DNA of 64,000 nucleotides from an uncultured Lachnospiraceae bacterium (GCA_910584845.1 CAJUDH010000001.1:183331-247330); one strand, 5' to 3'. Positions 34,910-43,883 are shown, numbered from the stretch's first letter. The notes: a model not told the origin generated them from the sequence alone. Numbers and translations are program-made.

Positions 34910-34923
34910 TGTAAGCGTTTACA
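34910..34923. promoter_or_regulatory. Palindromic operator (cre/LacI-type), distal site
   Basis: TGTAAGCGTTTACA, 14 bases, the second palindrome. Its centre is 101 bases from the other, i.e. close to ten helical turns, and it lies just upstream of the -35. Confidence 0.75.
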
Positions 34924-35097
34924 ATAGACCACACACCCCTGGCTGTCAAAATAAAAATGAAACAGCCGCAAAACCGTAAAGCCCATACCGGTTTCGCAGC
35001 TGCTCCATTTTTCCATTCCCAACAGCATTCCCTGTTGACCGCCGCCGCCACGTCATCATTCCCGCAGCAGGCAGGCCTTTCCACCCGCTTTTATGCA

Positions 35098-35304
35098 TTA
35101 GGCAACTACATGTACATTCACTGCCTGAACACCGCGGTTTCCCTCAGTGGTGTCAAAGGTTACCTTCTGGCCATCTTCCAATGTCTTGTAGCCGTCAGCC
35201 ACAATGCCGGAAAAATGCACGAAGACCTCTTCACCGGTCGCATCATTCGTAATGAAGCCATAGCCCTTCGTGGCATTAAACCACTTAACCGTACCATTGT
35301 TCAT
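35098..35304 (-). CDS. Cold-shock domain protein (CspA-like)
   Basis: A 67-residue single-domain RNA/DNA chaperone with both RNP motifs: KGYGFIT (RNP1) and VFVHFS (RNP2), the classical five-strand OB fold, ending VQAVNVHVV. The start at 35304 has GGAGG seven bases upstream. The leader from the predicted promoter is about 125 bases, the kind of long leader that in cspA genes folds differently at low temperature. It is monocistronic. Confidence 0.94.
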   Translation of the reverse strand: MNNGTVKWFNATKGYGFITNDATGEEVFVHFSGIVADGYKTLEDGQKVTFDTTEGNRGVQAVNVHVVA

Positions 35305-35436
35305 GATGATACCTCCTACCATTATTTTTTGTATTTCGTCTGAAACGTAAAAAACACATACTTATGTAAGTCATGAGACACCCTTCAAGACCTACACAAA
35401 TATGTGAATCAAAAGCTCATGCGAATATACAAGTCT

Positions 35437-35465
35437 ATATTATCACTTGCACCTCCCTATGTCAA
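35437..35465 (-). promoter_or_regulatory. Promoter of the cold-shock gene
   Basis: Minus strand TTGACA (35460-35465), 17-base spacer, TAATAT (35437-35442). Confidence 0.8.
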
Positions 35466-35571
35466 GCATTTTTTGCTCATTTTTCTAGTTTTCAAGCGTT
35501 TTTTGGTAACATTCCCGGCTGCTTGTACGGCTGTATTACTCGTAGGTCCCGGCAAGCCTTCGCCGCTTCAA

Positions 35572-35604
35572 AAAGCTCCCCCGGAATATGTCCGGGGGAG
35601 CTTT
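35572..35604 (-). terminator. Terminator of the giant surface protein gene
   Basis: Fourteen-base perfect stem AAAGCTCCCCCGGA / TCCGGGGGAGCTTT around ATATG, 33 bases past the stop, with TTTTTG after it on the minus strand. Confidence 0.9.
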
Positions 35605-35636
35605 GCCATTGCATCACATGATCTGCTTTATAAGGT

Positions 35637-38600
35637 TTAACCCTCTTTGCGTTTCTTTTTCAGGCCAATCGCCGTAGCCAGCAGCCCGATCCCTGCACTG
35701 CCAAACATAAACATCCACATGGCCACGCTACGGGAATCCCCTGTCTTGGGGAGGAAGGATGCCAAAGGCACTTCCTCTTCCACCAGCGGGATCAATTCCG
35801 GATCGTTTTCATTGAAGTTTGCCAACGGCACCTCTGGCTCGTCAATCTCTGTAGTCTCGCCTGGGCCTCCAGGATTGTTGCCGCCTTTGGGGCCGCCACC
35901 GCCGCCGCCACCGGTCCCGCCGCCGGGACGCGTGGGGTTGTTTGGCTTATCTGGAGTATAGGTATTGGTAATGGTTGTGGTATCCCCCTCCGGGCTGATA
36001 CTGGTGCTTGCTGAATAGCCCTTTATGTCGCTGGTTTCGATTATCTTATAGGTAATCTCTTTTCCGTTTTCATATTGAGGCAAGTTATCCCAGGTATATT
36101 TCCACCCGTTTGCTTCACTAAGGGCCACCTTATCCCGTACCACACCGTTTCCTTGAAGCTCCACGGTGATCTCAGACGGCCTAGTGTTGCCTTGGTTCCC
36201 ATTATCTGCCCATTTTTTAACCACCGTCTTTTTGACGGTCAAAGGTTCATGGGTATTGATAATGGCAAACGTATTCTTGTCTTCCTCAAATGTGATCTGA
36301 GGCGTATAGAAACCTTCCCATTCCGGATCTTTGACCTCAACTACATCATATTGAATGGGCACGCCGTCTTTGTACACATCCAGGGGCTTCCATTGGGCTT
36401 TCCACTTGTTTGCCTCATTTAAGATGACCGGATCCCCCACATTGACGCCGTCCGCCGTCAGCTGTACCTTTATCTGTCCGGGGCGCTTGCCGTCCTGGTT
36501 ATCGTTATCCGCCCACTTTTTAGTCACTATACGGTATGTTTTTTCCGGGTTATAGGTATTGGTGATTTTACCGGTATAGCCGTTGCTTTCATCCGGATCT
36601 ACCTCTTCCGGTATATAGCCTTCGGATTTCACCTCTGAGAACGTGTAGGAAATTTTCTTACCCCCGTTCCGGTATTTTGGCAAATTGCCAAACGACCATT
36701 TCCATCCGTCGGCTGCCGTGACGGCCTTGCTGTCAATTTCTACCCCGTCGGCATACAACTTGACTTCAATCTTATCCGGACGTTTGCCATCCTGGTTGTC
36801 CGCATCTTCCCAGATCTTTTCCCCTTTGACCTCTACCACTTCCGGAATATAGGTGTTGATAATATTTGCCCCCTCTTCGGTTGCGCTATATCCTTTGGGG
36901 ACTACCACCTCTTTCACGGTATAGTCAATTTCTTTTCCGCCTTCATATTGGTGCAAGCCTTCAAATGTCCACGACCAATTGCCTTCTTTATCTGCCCTGA
37001 CCTCCTTAATATTACCGGTTGCCTTTCCGTTGGCATACAGCTCCACTTGTATGGTTTCCGGACGTTTGCCGTCCTGGTTATCTGCGTCCTCCCAGGTTTT
37101 CTGGCCGGAAACGCTGATTTTTTTCGGGCTGTAGGTATTGGTAATATTGTAGCCGTCAACCGTAGGCTCATAGCCAGGATTGTTTTTAATTTCTTCTTTT
37201 ATGGTATAGGTAATCTTTTTCCCGGAATCATCTTTCTCGGGGGCCGTAAACGTCCAGTTCCATTTCCCACCCTCATCCGGCGTCACTTCTTGATAATCCG
37301 TCATGGTCCCGTCGGCATACAGCCGGACAATGATGCTTTCCGGACGCATACCGTCCCGGTTCCCGTCATCTGCCCAGGTCTTTTCGCCGGAAATCTCTAT
37401 GGTCGTCTTATTGTTTTCTTCGGTCCCCAGCTCCAAATAGCCGTTGCACATGATCCCGCCGCCATGGGTGGCTGACGTATTACCTGAAATCCGGACACTT
37501 GCCATATTTTCAGCGTAAGATTTGCCAAGGCTGTCGGGGGCCGCGCTTAAGCCCATCCGGTAATTTGAACGTTTGCTTTCGTACTTTCCTATCGTAATTT
37601 CTTCGGTTTTCTGCCCTTTCTGCTTACTGCTCCCTTTCCAATTGGCCGCGCCGCCGCCCAGCATTTTACCATAAACAACGCTCTCGTTTTGGCAGTAATA
37701 ATCCTGATAAAGGCCGTCTTTGGTAAAGAGTGGGTCAGCCGCCGCTTCCTGATCCTCAGTCTTTTTGTCCGCATCCTCTCGTTTTGTCAATCCGGTGCCA
37801 GCCGCTTCATTCCCATAAATTGCCGCACCATTGACAGTAAAGATTTTGACATTTCCGGAAGGGCATCCGGCTACGCCGCCGCCAAACCCCTCTGCATGGT
37901 TCCCGCTAACCAAAACATTCTCCATTTTCACGGAAACACCGGTCTGGATAAAGATTCCGCCGCCGCCCCAGTCAAATTCGGTATGGGCCTCGTTGTTTAG
38001 AATCGAACCGCCGGCAACCTTGCCATCCCAGCCGAAATAAATCCCGCCGCCTTCTCCTCCTGCTATATTTTGGGAAATGGTTCCGCCTTCCATGGAAAAG
38101 GAATAATTGTCGCGGTTCCAATAAACATTCATATCTATGTCCTGATAAACGCCTCCGCCGTCTGCATTGGCTGTGTTCCCGCAGATTTCCCCTCCGGACA
38201 TTACCAGTTTGCCTCTTGAGAATATACCGCCGCCACCGGATCCTGCGTTGTATCCGGCCGGGTCATCTTTGTATTTTGGTTCCGGCTTTTCTGATTTGTT
38301 CCCCTGGATACTGCCGCCGGTAACGAAAATCAACGCATCCGGGCATCCGTAAATGCCGCCGCCATTGTTGGCTGTATTTTCCTGGATACTGCCGCCGCTG
38401 ACATTTAATGTACCTTTGTAGACGTAAATGCCGCCGCCGTCAGAATTGGCGTTTCCGTTGCCTGCAATACGGCCGCCTTTCATGTTAAACGTACCGCCAA
38501 TCGGCTCCGAATCCACATACTTGCCATTTTTTATGCCGTCGGTGCCCACCAGAACGCCGTGGTTATTGCTATGTCCTTCTCCTGCCGTGATTGTGCCGCC

Positions 38601-41369
38601 TTCCAGGTTTAATGTACCGCCTGCCACGCAAATCAAGCCGTCAATAGTTTCCTCTTCTTGGGTTATGGCCCCTTTCCCTTCACTGCTGCTGTCCATAATT
38701 GTCAAAACGCCCCTGACATAGAACAGCCGTTTTCTGACGCTGCCTTCCCCGCCATAAGTAAGGGTATGGCCGTTTAAGTCCAGTGTGAAGTCGCTTCCTA
38801 CCGGGATTGCCCATCCATGGTCTGCTTTTATTATCTTTTTCCCGTTTTCTGTAACTTCCTCATAGATCGTTGTAATATCTTCCGTTAAGTAGACCTTCCC
38901 CTGAACCCCGTTTTTCGTAAAAGCATCGTGCAGCTCATCCGGGCTGCCTGCCGCAATCCATCCTTCCCTGGGCACGTCTGCCGCCTTGGTAATGGTTATG
39001 GCATATTCCGAAAAACTGTCTGCCTGGAATTCTACTTCCGCCAAATCGGTATGTTCAACAGAAGCCACGGTTTCCGCGCCTTTCCCTTCCGGGAAATGCA
39101 CTACGGAAATCCCGGAGGCGCCCTCCGCTATTTCCTCCGAAACCACTTCTTTTTTAAAGCTTACGCTGACGCCTACCGGCTTACTTGGCTCTACTTCTTC
39201 CTGGCCGGCTGTCAGGAAAGCTAGGTCATAAGCGTAAATCTCCGCAACTGCCTGGTTTTCCCCTAAAGCTTCGTCTGCCTGGCTGGCCATTTCCCGGATT
39301 TTGGACTCTTCCGTAATTTTCTCCGCCCGGAATTCCACCTCTTCTTCAAAAGCGTCTTCCGGTACATTCACCGTAAAAATGGCGTCCTCAGCCTCGGCGG
39401 TGTAGGTAGCAGCCGGAATCACCATTGCCTCTTCCAGCTCATTTGCCTCTACCTCAACCAGGATGTCTTCCGTCACCCCTTCTAGGATGTATACATAGGA
39501 ATAGCCTTTCCAGTTTGACGCGCTCGCCAGATCCTTTGTATCCTCAACCGGCTCTAACTCTTCCCCGTTGGCATATACGGCAACAACCTCAAACCCGGCT
39601 TCTTCCTCGACGGCAAAACACAGGTCCTCGCCCTCTGCAACACTGCCGGCGCCCTTTACGGACGCGGCCTCAGGGAAGTTTACTTGGTAGTCCACCAGGA
39701 ATTCCCCGTCTTCCGCCGCCGGTTCGCTTTCCAAGATAATTTCCTCAATGTCTTCCCACGCAACCTGAAATGCCCTGGCGTTGGCATGGTCGCGTATGGT
39801 AACTGCCTTGAAATCTTTCCCCTTCAGTTCCCCCAGAATCTCTACGCTGTCATTTTCCAACAGCTGGCCTTCCATATCGGGGGTTTCCCCTTTGTTGCCA
39901 GGCTCCGTATCTTCCAAAGCCCCCTCTTTCGGATCCTCGGCCGTTTCTTTCCCGGCATCCCCTTCTGTCTCTTCAACCACATCCGGCACTTTTTCCGTCT
40001 GGTCCTGTGAACCGGCTTCGCTTGGCTCAGTTTCGCCTTCTTCGGCCTGGCCTGCCTGGTTGCCTTCCTCATCTTTACTTTCTTCGGTCGGGTCCACGGC
40101 TTCGGTTTCTTCCGTTTCGCCCTCCCCGGACGGGTCTAGGGCTTCGGTTTCTTCCGTTTCGCTTTCCCCGGACGGATCCGCCGCCTCGGTTTCTTTTGTT
40201 TCGCTTTCCGTTGCTTCGCCTAGATCTGCCGTTCCGGTTTCCGCCGCCTCGGTTTCTTCTGCCGTTTCCGGATCCTGCTCCGGCTCAGCTTCCGCCGTGT
40301 TGCCTTCTTCCTCCGGTTCCCCGGCTTCTTCCTCTTTTGGTTCTATATCTTCCGTCCCGGCCTCGCTTTCTTCTTCAGCCTCCTGCGCTTCGTTGACCGG
40401 CTCTTGTCCGTCGTCCAGGCTATCTACCGAAACAGCCACAACTGCTGCCTGATGGCGGGAAATGCTCAAAAGCTCCTCGTCTTCGGCCTCCGCTTCTTCT
40501 GCCGGGGCTTCTTCTGCCGGGGCTTCTTCTTCCTCAAAAGCTCCGGTTTCTTCTGTTTCATCGGCCTCGCTGCTTATTTCTTCGGTCTTGGCTTCGGTTT
40601 CTTCTGCCTCGGTTGCCTCTTCCTCTTGTACCGTCTCTTCGGCTATGGTTTCGTCTTCTGGCTCTATGGGGGAAACCCCTTCCTCCTTAGACTCCTCCGG
40701 AACCTCTACCGCATCTTCGCCTGCGTCGGTTTCCTCTTTATCCCCTTCGCCATCCGCCTCATCTGCGGAATCCTTTTCAAGGCCTTTTGCTTCTGTTTCC
40801 TGAGGCCCTACCACTTCTGCAGCCGGTTTTCCCTTTACGTCATCCACCATAGTTCCGGATTGGTAATCTTCCGCATAGGAAGCGTCTTCGTCTTCCACAT
40901 GTTCCGTATTCGGGCTTACGGTAACTGCCGTCGTCTCATAGCCGTCAATATTTACAGAAAAAGTCACGACCATGTCGCTCTCATTGACAAACAGGAACAC
41001 AACGTCGTTGGCTGCCTCGTTGTAATACACTTCCAACGATGCCCCTTCCGGCGCATAGCTGTCGTCAACTTCTACGTCCAGCTCATAAACCTTGCCCTCT
41101 TTGCCTCCCAACAATTTCTCATATTTGTCCCGGATGCTTTTCCTTCCGGCTTTCAACTCCAGCGAAGAAAAGGAAAACACCTTCCCTTCTTCTTTCCCTG
41201 CAGCAATAGCGGCCCGTAGCTCTTCCCCTTCCAATAGGAATAAAGCCCTCTCTGTCTCGCCTGCCGCAAAAGCCACGGATAAGTTTGCACTCAAGTTGGT
41301 AGCTACCATAGCTACAGTCAACAAGAACGCAAACACACGTCGGCAATTCCTGCGAACCCCACTCAACAT
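35637..41369 (-). CDS. Giant LPKTG-anchored surface protein with acidic region, beta-helix and five Cna-B domains
   Basis: 1910 residues. A signal peptide ends near residue 35 (VAFAAGE). Residues about 180-520 are extremely acidic and repetitive (Glu/Thr/Ala/Ser), including 14-residue units such as ETEALDPSGEGETE. About 810-1320 is a right-handed beta-helix of the pectate-lyase/adhesin type (LNVSGGSIQENTANNGGGIYG and many GGGI turns). About 1325-1800 holds five Cna-B domains, each starting like GQKTWEDADNQDGKRP and ending in ITNTY; such domains often carry isopeptide bonds. Then a Gly/Pro-rich spacer, the sortase motif LPKTG (1873-1877), a membrane helix and KKKRK. It is likely an adhesin or stalk. 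GAGAGGAAG precedes the ATG. Confidence 0.92.
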   Translation of the reverse strand: MLSGVRRNCRRVFAFLLTVAMVATNLSANLSVAFAAGETERALFLLEGEELRAAIAAGKEEGKVFSFSSLELKAGRKSIRDKYEKLLGGKEGKVYELDVEVDDSYAPEGASLEVYYNEAANDVVFLFVNESDMVVTFSVNIDGYETTAVTVSPNTEHVEDEDASYAEDYQSGTMVDDVKGKPAAEVVGPQETEAKGLEKDSADEADGEGDKEETDAGEDAVEVPEESKEEGVSPIEPEDETIAEETVQEEEATEAEETEAKTEEISSEADETEETGAFEEEEAPAEEAPAEEAEAEDEELLSISRHQAAVVAVSVDSLDDGQEPVNEAQEAEEESEAGTEDIEPKEEEAGEPEEEGNTAEAEPEQDPETAEETEAAETGTADLGEATESETKETEAADPSGESETEETEALDPSGEGETEETEAVDPTEESKDEEGNQAGQAEEGETEPSEAGSQDQTEKVPDVVEETEGDAGKETAEDPKEGALEDTEPGNKGETPDMEGQLLENDSVEILGELKGKDFKAVTIRDHANARAFQVAWEDIEEIILESEPAAEDGEFLVDYQVNFPEAASVKGAGSVAEGEDLCFAVEEEAGFEVVAVYANGEELEPVEDTKDLASASNWKGYSYVYILEGVTEDILVEVEANELEEAMVIPAATYTAEAEDAIFTVNVPEDAFEEEVEFRAEKITEESKIREMASQADEALGENQAVAEIYAYDLAFLTAGQEEVEPSKPVGVSVSFKKEVVSEEIAEGASGISVVHFPEGKGAETVASVEHTDLAEVEFQADSFSEYAITITKAADVPREGWIAAGSPDELHDAFTKNGVQGKVYLTEDITTIYEEVTENGKKIIKADHGWAIPVGSDFTLDLNGHTLTYGGEGSVRKRLFYVRGVLTIMDSSSEGKGAITQEEETIDGLICVAGGTLNLEGGTITAGEGHSNNHGVLVGTDGIKNGKYVDSEPIGGTFNMKGGRIAGNGNANSDGGGIYVYKGTLNVSGGSIQENTANNGGGIYGCPDALIFVTGGSIQGNKSEKPEPKYKDDPAGYNAGSGGGGIFSRGKLVMSGGEICGNTANADGGGVYQDIDMNVYWNRDNYSFSMEGGTISQNIAGGEGGGIYFGWDGKVAGGSILNNEAHTEFDWGGGGIFIQTGVSVKMENVLVSGNHAEGFGGGVAGCPSGNVKIFTVNGAAIYGNEAAGTGLTKREDADKKTEDQEAAADPLFTKDGLYQDYYCQNESVVYGKMLGGGAANWKGSSKQKGQKTEEITIGKYESKRSNYRMGLSAAPDSLGKSYAENMASVRISGNTSATHGGGIMCNGYLELGTEENNKTTIEISGEKTWADDGNRDGMRPESIIVRLYADGTMTDYQEVTPDEGGKWNWTFTAPEKDDSGKKITYTIKEEIKNNPGYEPTVDGYNITNTYSPKKISVSGQKTWEDADNQDGKRPETIQVELYANGKATGNIKEVRADKEGNWSWTFEGLHQYEGGKEIDYTVKEVVVPKGYSATEEGANIINTYIPEVVEVKGEKIWEDADNQDGKRPDKIEVKLYADGVEIDSKAVTAADGWKWSFGNLPKYRNGGKKISYTFSEVKSEGYIPEEVDPDESNGYTGKITNTYNPEKTYRIVTKKWADNDNQDGKRPGQIKVQLTADGVNVGDPVILNEANKWKAQWKPLDVYKDGVPIQYDVVEVKDPEWEGFYTPQITFEEDKNTFAIINTHEPLTVKKTVVKKWADNGNQGNTRPSEITVELQGNGVVRDKVALSEANGWKYTWDNLPQYENGKEITYKIIETSDIKGYSASTSISPEGDTTTITNTYTPDKPNNPTRPGGGTGGGGGGGPKGGNNPGGPGETTEIDEPEVPLANFNENDPELIPLVEEEVPLASFLPKTGDSRSVAMWMFMFGSAGIGLLATAIGLKKKRKEG
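40076..40205 (-). repeat. 42-bp tandem repeats in the acidic region of the surface protein
   Basis: Three in-frame units of 42 bases (14 residues, ETEAxDPSGExETE) lie side by side. Such repeats can expand or contract by slippage and vary the protein length between strains. Confidence 0.7.
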
Positions 41370-41439
41370 AATACTTCCTCTCCCCTTTCCCCTATGAACC
41401 CATACCGCCTTAGTTGCCCGATGTCCATGGCTTTTTGCA

Positions 41440-41544
41440 TTAGCCGTCCCCCATATCTGCCAGCCAACCGTTTACATAAATATATTTCAGCGTTCCTTCG
41501 CTAAAAACCAAACGTTCCGGTTCCTTTTCCACACCTTCCTGCAT
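41440..41544 (-). CDS. Possible 34-residue upstream open reading frame in the surface-protein leader
   Basis: Within the predicted 5' leader of the giant gene, ATG 41544 opens a frame of 34 residues (MQEGVEKEPERLVFSEG, then LKYIYVNGWLADMGDG) ending in TAA. The composition looks protein-like, but the ribosome site is weak (CAGGG about 12 bases upstream). It could be a leader peptide, a decayed gene fragment or chance. Confidence 0.25.
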   Translation of the reverse strand: MQEGVEKEPERLVFSEGTLKYIYVNGWLADMGDG

Positions 41545-41603
41545 GAAAACAAACCCTGAATTTTAGTTACAATCTCTGCAAGTTATTTCCCTTTTATATC
41601 CTT

Positions 41604-41632
41604 ATTATATCTCTTTCCATTTTATAATTCAA
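41604..41632 (-). promoter_or_regulatory. Promoter of the giant surface protein gene
   Basis: Minus strand TTGAAT (41627-41632), 17-base spacer, TATAAT (41604-41609). The transcript would have a leader of about 228 bases. No match to a c-di-GMP-I riboswitch core was found in it by eye. Confidence 0.7.
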
Positions 41633-41794
41633 CCAATTTATATAAATTTTACAATTTTATTGCAATATCCAAAAACCGATATAAAGTAATAACGCAAAAA
41701 GTCAGGTTTTATGAAAACCATAGGCCTGCCAACCACTCCCGGTAACAATATTTTTTTCTGTCATTTTTTTTACTTTTTCCTGTCACTCTAATAA

Positions 41795-41823
41795 TTGACA
41801 ATTTCCCGCTGTTGTACTATGAT
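41795..41823 (+). promoter_or_regulatory. Promoter of the EAL-domain gene
   Basis: TTGACA (41795-41800), 17-base spacer, TATGAT (41818-41823), about 40 bases before the ATG at 41862. Confidence 0.8.
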
Positions 41824-41861
41824 AAAATATATATACTATATTTTATTCGGAGAGTAAATCC

Positions 41862-43154
41862 ATGGACAAATATGCTTCAGCCAACAAGACTTACGACCCC
41901 TTAACCCAAATCAAGGACCGGACATCATTTGTGATAGATTCTCAAAAATATGTCGCCCAAGGAGTTCATGCACATATTATTTTAGTACAGCTTTCACAAC
42001 TTCTCCGGATCAATCGGAAGTATGGCATACTGGTATGTGATAAATTAATTTTCCATATTGCCCAATACCTGCAGGCCCTGGATTCCGGTTACGAAGCTTA
42101 TCGGATTGCCAATTCACGCCTGGTATTGTTAGGGCCGGAGTGCAGCCTCGAACAGGCAAACGCACGGATAGCACAGATCCGGGAACGTTTTGAAACCCCC
42201 TGGACCGTCAGCCATGACCACCATACATATGCCATTTCTACAAAGGCTTATTTCATTCACCTCTTCATGGAACTTTGCGATAACGAGAATGACCTGATGG
42301 ACAAAATGAACCATGCCATCTCCGTATTCCCCAGTAAGGAAAAGGATGGCATTGTATTTTTTGATCAGGAAATCAACGCCGATATGCGCCATCTGAAATA
42401 TATAATGGAAGAACTCCGGTACGCCATTGACCATAAGACTTTCCATATGTATTATCAGCCTATCTACGATTGCCATGAGAAAAAATTCACTTCCGCCGAA
42501 TCCCTGATCCGCTTAAACGGGCGGGACGGCACTTTTATTTCTCCCGGTGAATTTATCCCCATGGCGGAAGATACCGGGCTTATCGACGGAATCAGCTGGA
42601 TCGTCTTGGAAAAAGTGTGCCATTTCCTCGGCTCACATCCGGACCTGCCTTTGAAAACGGTTTCCATCAACATGACCGGACAGCAGATCCTTGACCCGTC
42701 CTTTATCAAACGGGTTAAGGACAGCCTGGAAAAAAACCACTTAGACGGTTCCCGCCTGCGCATTGAGATTACTGAGCGCACCATCATTGAGGATTTCGCG
42801 GAAGTCAAAAAAGTGATGGAATATTTATCCGGTATCGGCATCCACTTTTATTTGGATGATTTTGGCACAGGCTACTCCAACCTGTCCAGTATGTTTTCCC
42901 TGCCTTTTGAAGTTATTAAATTTGACCAATCCCTTATGCGGACTATCAACGACACCAGCAAAGCATTAAAAACCATCGGTTTACTGGCTGATATTATGCA
43001 TGAAAATGAATACTATATCGTTGCCGAGGGCATAGAAACGGAGGTTCAGGCCAAGACTGCCAACGAATGCCGTTTAGACCGCATTCAAGGGTATTACTTT
43101 TCCAAGCCCCTTCCAGAAGACAAGCTGGTGGAATTTCTGAAAGAAAATTCCTAG
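41862..43154 (+). CDS. c-di-GMP phosphodiesterase: degenerate GGDEF plus EAL domain
   Basis: A 430-residue soluble protein. The first 165 residues look like a GGDEF domain without its active site (DPLTQIKDRTSF at the start, RIANSRLVLLG in place of RxGGDEF). Residues about 178-428 are an EAL domain with the catalytic set in place: E213 in ESL, N270, E302 and E305 in IEITE, D332-D333 in DDFGTGYSN, K353 in IKFD, E389 in AEGIE and Q409. I therefore expect active hydrolysis of c-di-GMP. No membrane segment or sensor domain is seen, so input may come through the GGDEF-like part. It is divergent from the giant surface protein. Its stop codon lies inside the end of a MITE-like repeat. Confidence 0.93.
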   Translation: MDKYASANKTYDPLTQIKDRTSFVIDSQKYVAQGVHAHIILVQLSQLLRINRKYGILVCDKLIFHIAQYLQALDSGYEAYRIANSRLVLLGPECSLEQANARIAQIRERFETPWTVSHDHHTYAISTKAYFIHLFMELCDNENDLMDKMNHAISVFPSKEKDGIVFFDQEINADMRHLKYIMEELRYAIDHKTFHMYYQPIYDCHEKKFTSAESLIRLNGRDGTFISPGEFIPMAEDTGLIDGISWIVLEKVCHFLGSHPDLPLKTVSINMTGQQILDPSFIKRVKDSLEKNHLDGSRLRIEITERTIIEDFAEVKKVMEYLSGIGIHFYLDDFGTGYSNLSSMFSLPFEVIKFDQSLMRTINDTSKALKTIGLLADIMHENEYYIVAEGIETEVQAKTANECRLDRIQGYYFSKPLPEDKLVEFLKENS

Positions 43155-43316
43155 TGTACTGTCCGGATTCTATTCAGGCAAACCTCCTTGCCTAAATTTC
43201 CATCCGGCTGCGTTGTCGGCGGTCAACGATGCCACCGCATCGCCTCCCTTCTCCGCCTTGCTGATGAAAATTTATCCTGCAAAGTTTCACCAGATATAAT
43301 CTGGACAGCACTCTAG
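43151..43316. mobile_element. 166-bp MITE-like element with 19-bp terminal inverted repeats
   Basis: The left end CTAGTGTACTGTCCGGATT (43151-43169) and the complement of the right end (43298-43316), CTAGAGTGCTGTCCAGATT, match at 16 of 19 positions. The interior has no coding potential. Both ends carry CTAG, so a TA or CTAG target duplication is possible. The left end supplies the TAG stop of the EAL gene. Confidence 0.6.
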
Positions 43317-43440
43317 TTGATACCGGCTGACGTTTTTTCCGTTTTTCTCTCACCGGTATCGGGAAGCGGCCCCATGGGATGCTTTTCGGCATAAATGTTG
43401 CCGCCGGATTTGCCTCCCATGCGCCGATTCTGCACGGACA

Positions 43441-43480
43441 AAAAAGCTTTGCCCCGAAGGTTTCAGGACAAAGCTTTTTA
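43441..43480 (-). terminator. Terminator of the rplJ-rplL operon
   Basis: AAAAGCTTTGTCC pairs with GGGGCAAAGCTTTT (one G-U) around a short loop and is followed on the minus strand by TTTTTTG, about 30 bases past the rplL stop. Confidence 0.85.
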
Positions 43481-43511
43481 TTTATTTCATGCCTATTGCT
43501 GTAAAGTGCTT

Positions 43512-43883
43512 TTACTTTAAGGTAACTTTAGCGCCTTCGCCTTCCAGTTTCGCCTTAAGCTCCTCAGCCTCTTCCTTGGAAACGCCTTCCTTGATAACCT
43601 TGGGAGCATTGTCAACGACTTCCTTGGCTTCTTTCAGGCCCAGGCCGGTCACTTCACGGACAACTTTGATCACTTTAACTTTGTTGGGGCCTACATCCGT
43701 CAACTCTACGTTGAATTCGGTCTGCTCTTCTTTTTCTTCAGCCGGGCCGGCAGCGGCAACCACTACGCCAGCGGCAGCAGATACGCCAAACTCTTCCTCA
43801 CAAGCCTTTACCAGCTCGTTCAGTTCCAGAACAGATAACTCTTTAATCGCTTCGATAAACTCAGCAGTAGTCAGCTTTGCCAT
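43512..43883 (-). CDS. rplL: 50S ribosomal protein L7/L12
   Basis: A 123-residue stalk protein: N-terminal dimerisation helices (MAKLTTAEFIEAIKELSVLE), an Ala/Gly/Glu-rich hinge, and the C-terminal factor-binding domain (KVKVIKVVREVTGLGLKEAK). The start at 43883 has GGAGG seven bases upstream; a longer open frame is not used. It follows rplJ by 52 bases. Confidence 0.97.
   Translation of the reverse strand: MAKLTTAEFIEAIKELSVLELNELVKACEEEFGVSAAAGVVVAAAGPAEEKEEQTEFNVELTDVGPNKVKVIKVVREVTGLGLKEAKEVVDNAPKVIKEGVSKEEAEELKAKLEGEGAKVTLK

Noticed and set aside
34884..35084. Minus-strand 66-codon open frame upstream of uxaB
   Set aside because: It covers the distal operator, has no ribosome site and shows no recognisable protein character.
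35637..41369. Plus-strand open frames antisense to the surface protein, some over 200 codons
   Set aside because: They arise from the Glu/Asp/Ser-rich codon pattern of the real gene on the other strand and have no ribosome sites.
41370..41600. c-di-GMP riboswitch in the adhesin leader
   Set aside because: Looked for because of the neighbouring EAL gene, but the conserved core of the c-di-GMP-I class is not present by eye.
43192..43392. 66-codon minus-strand frame in the MITE-like region
   Set aside because: It lies mostly within the inverted-repeat element and has no protein-like features.
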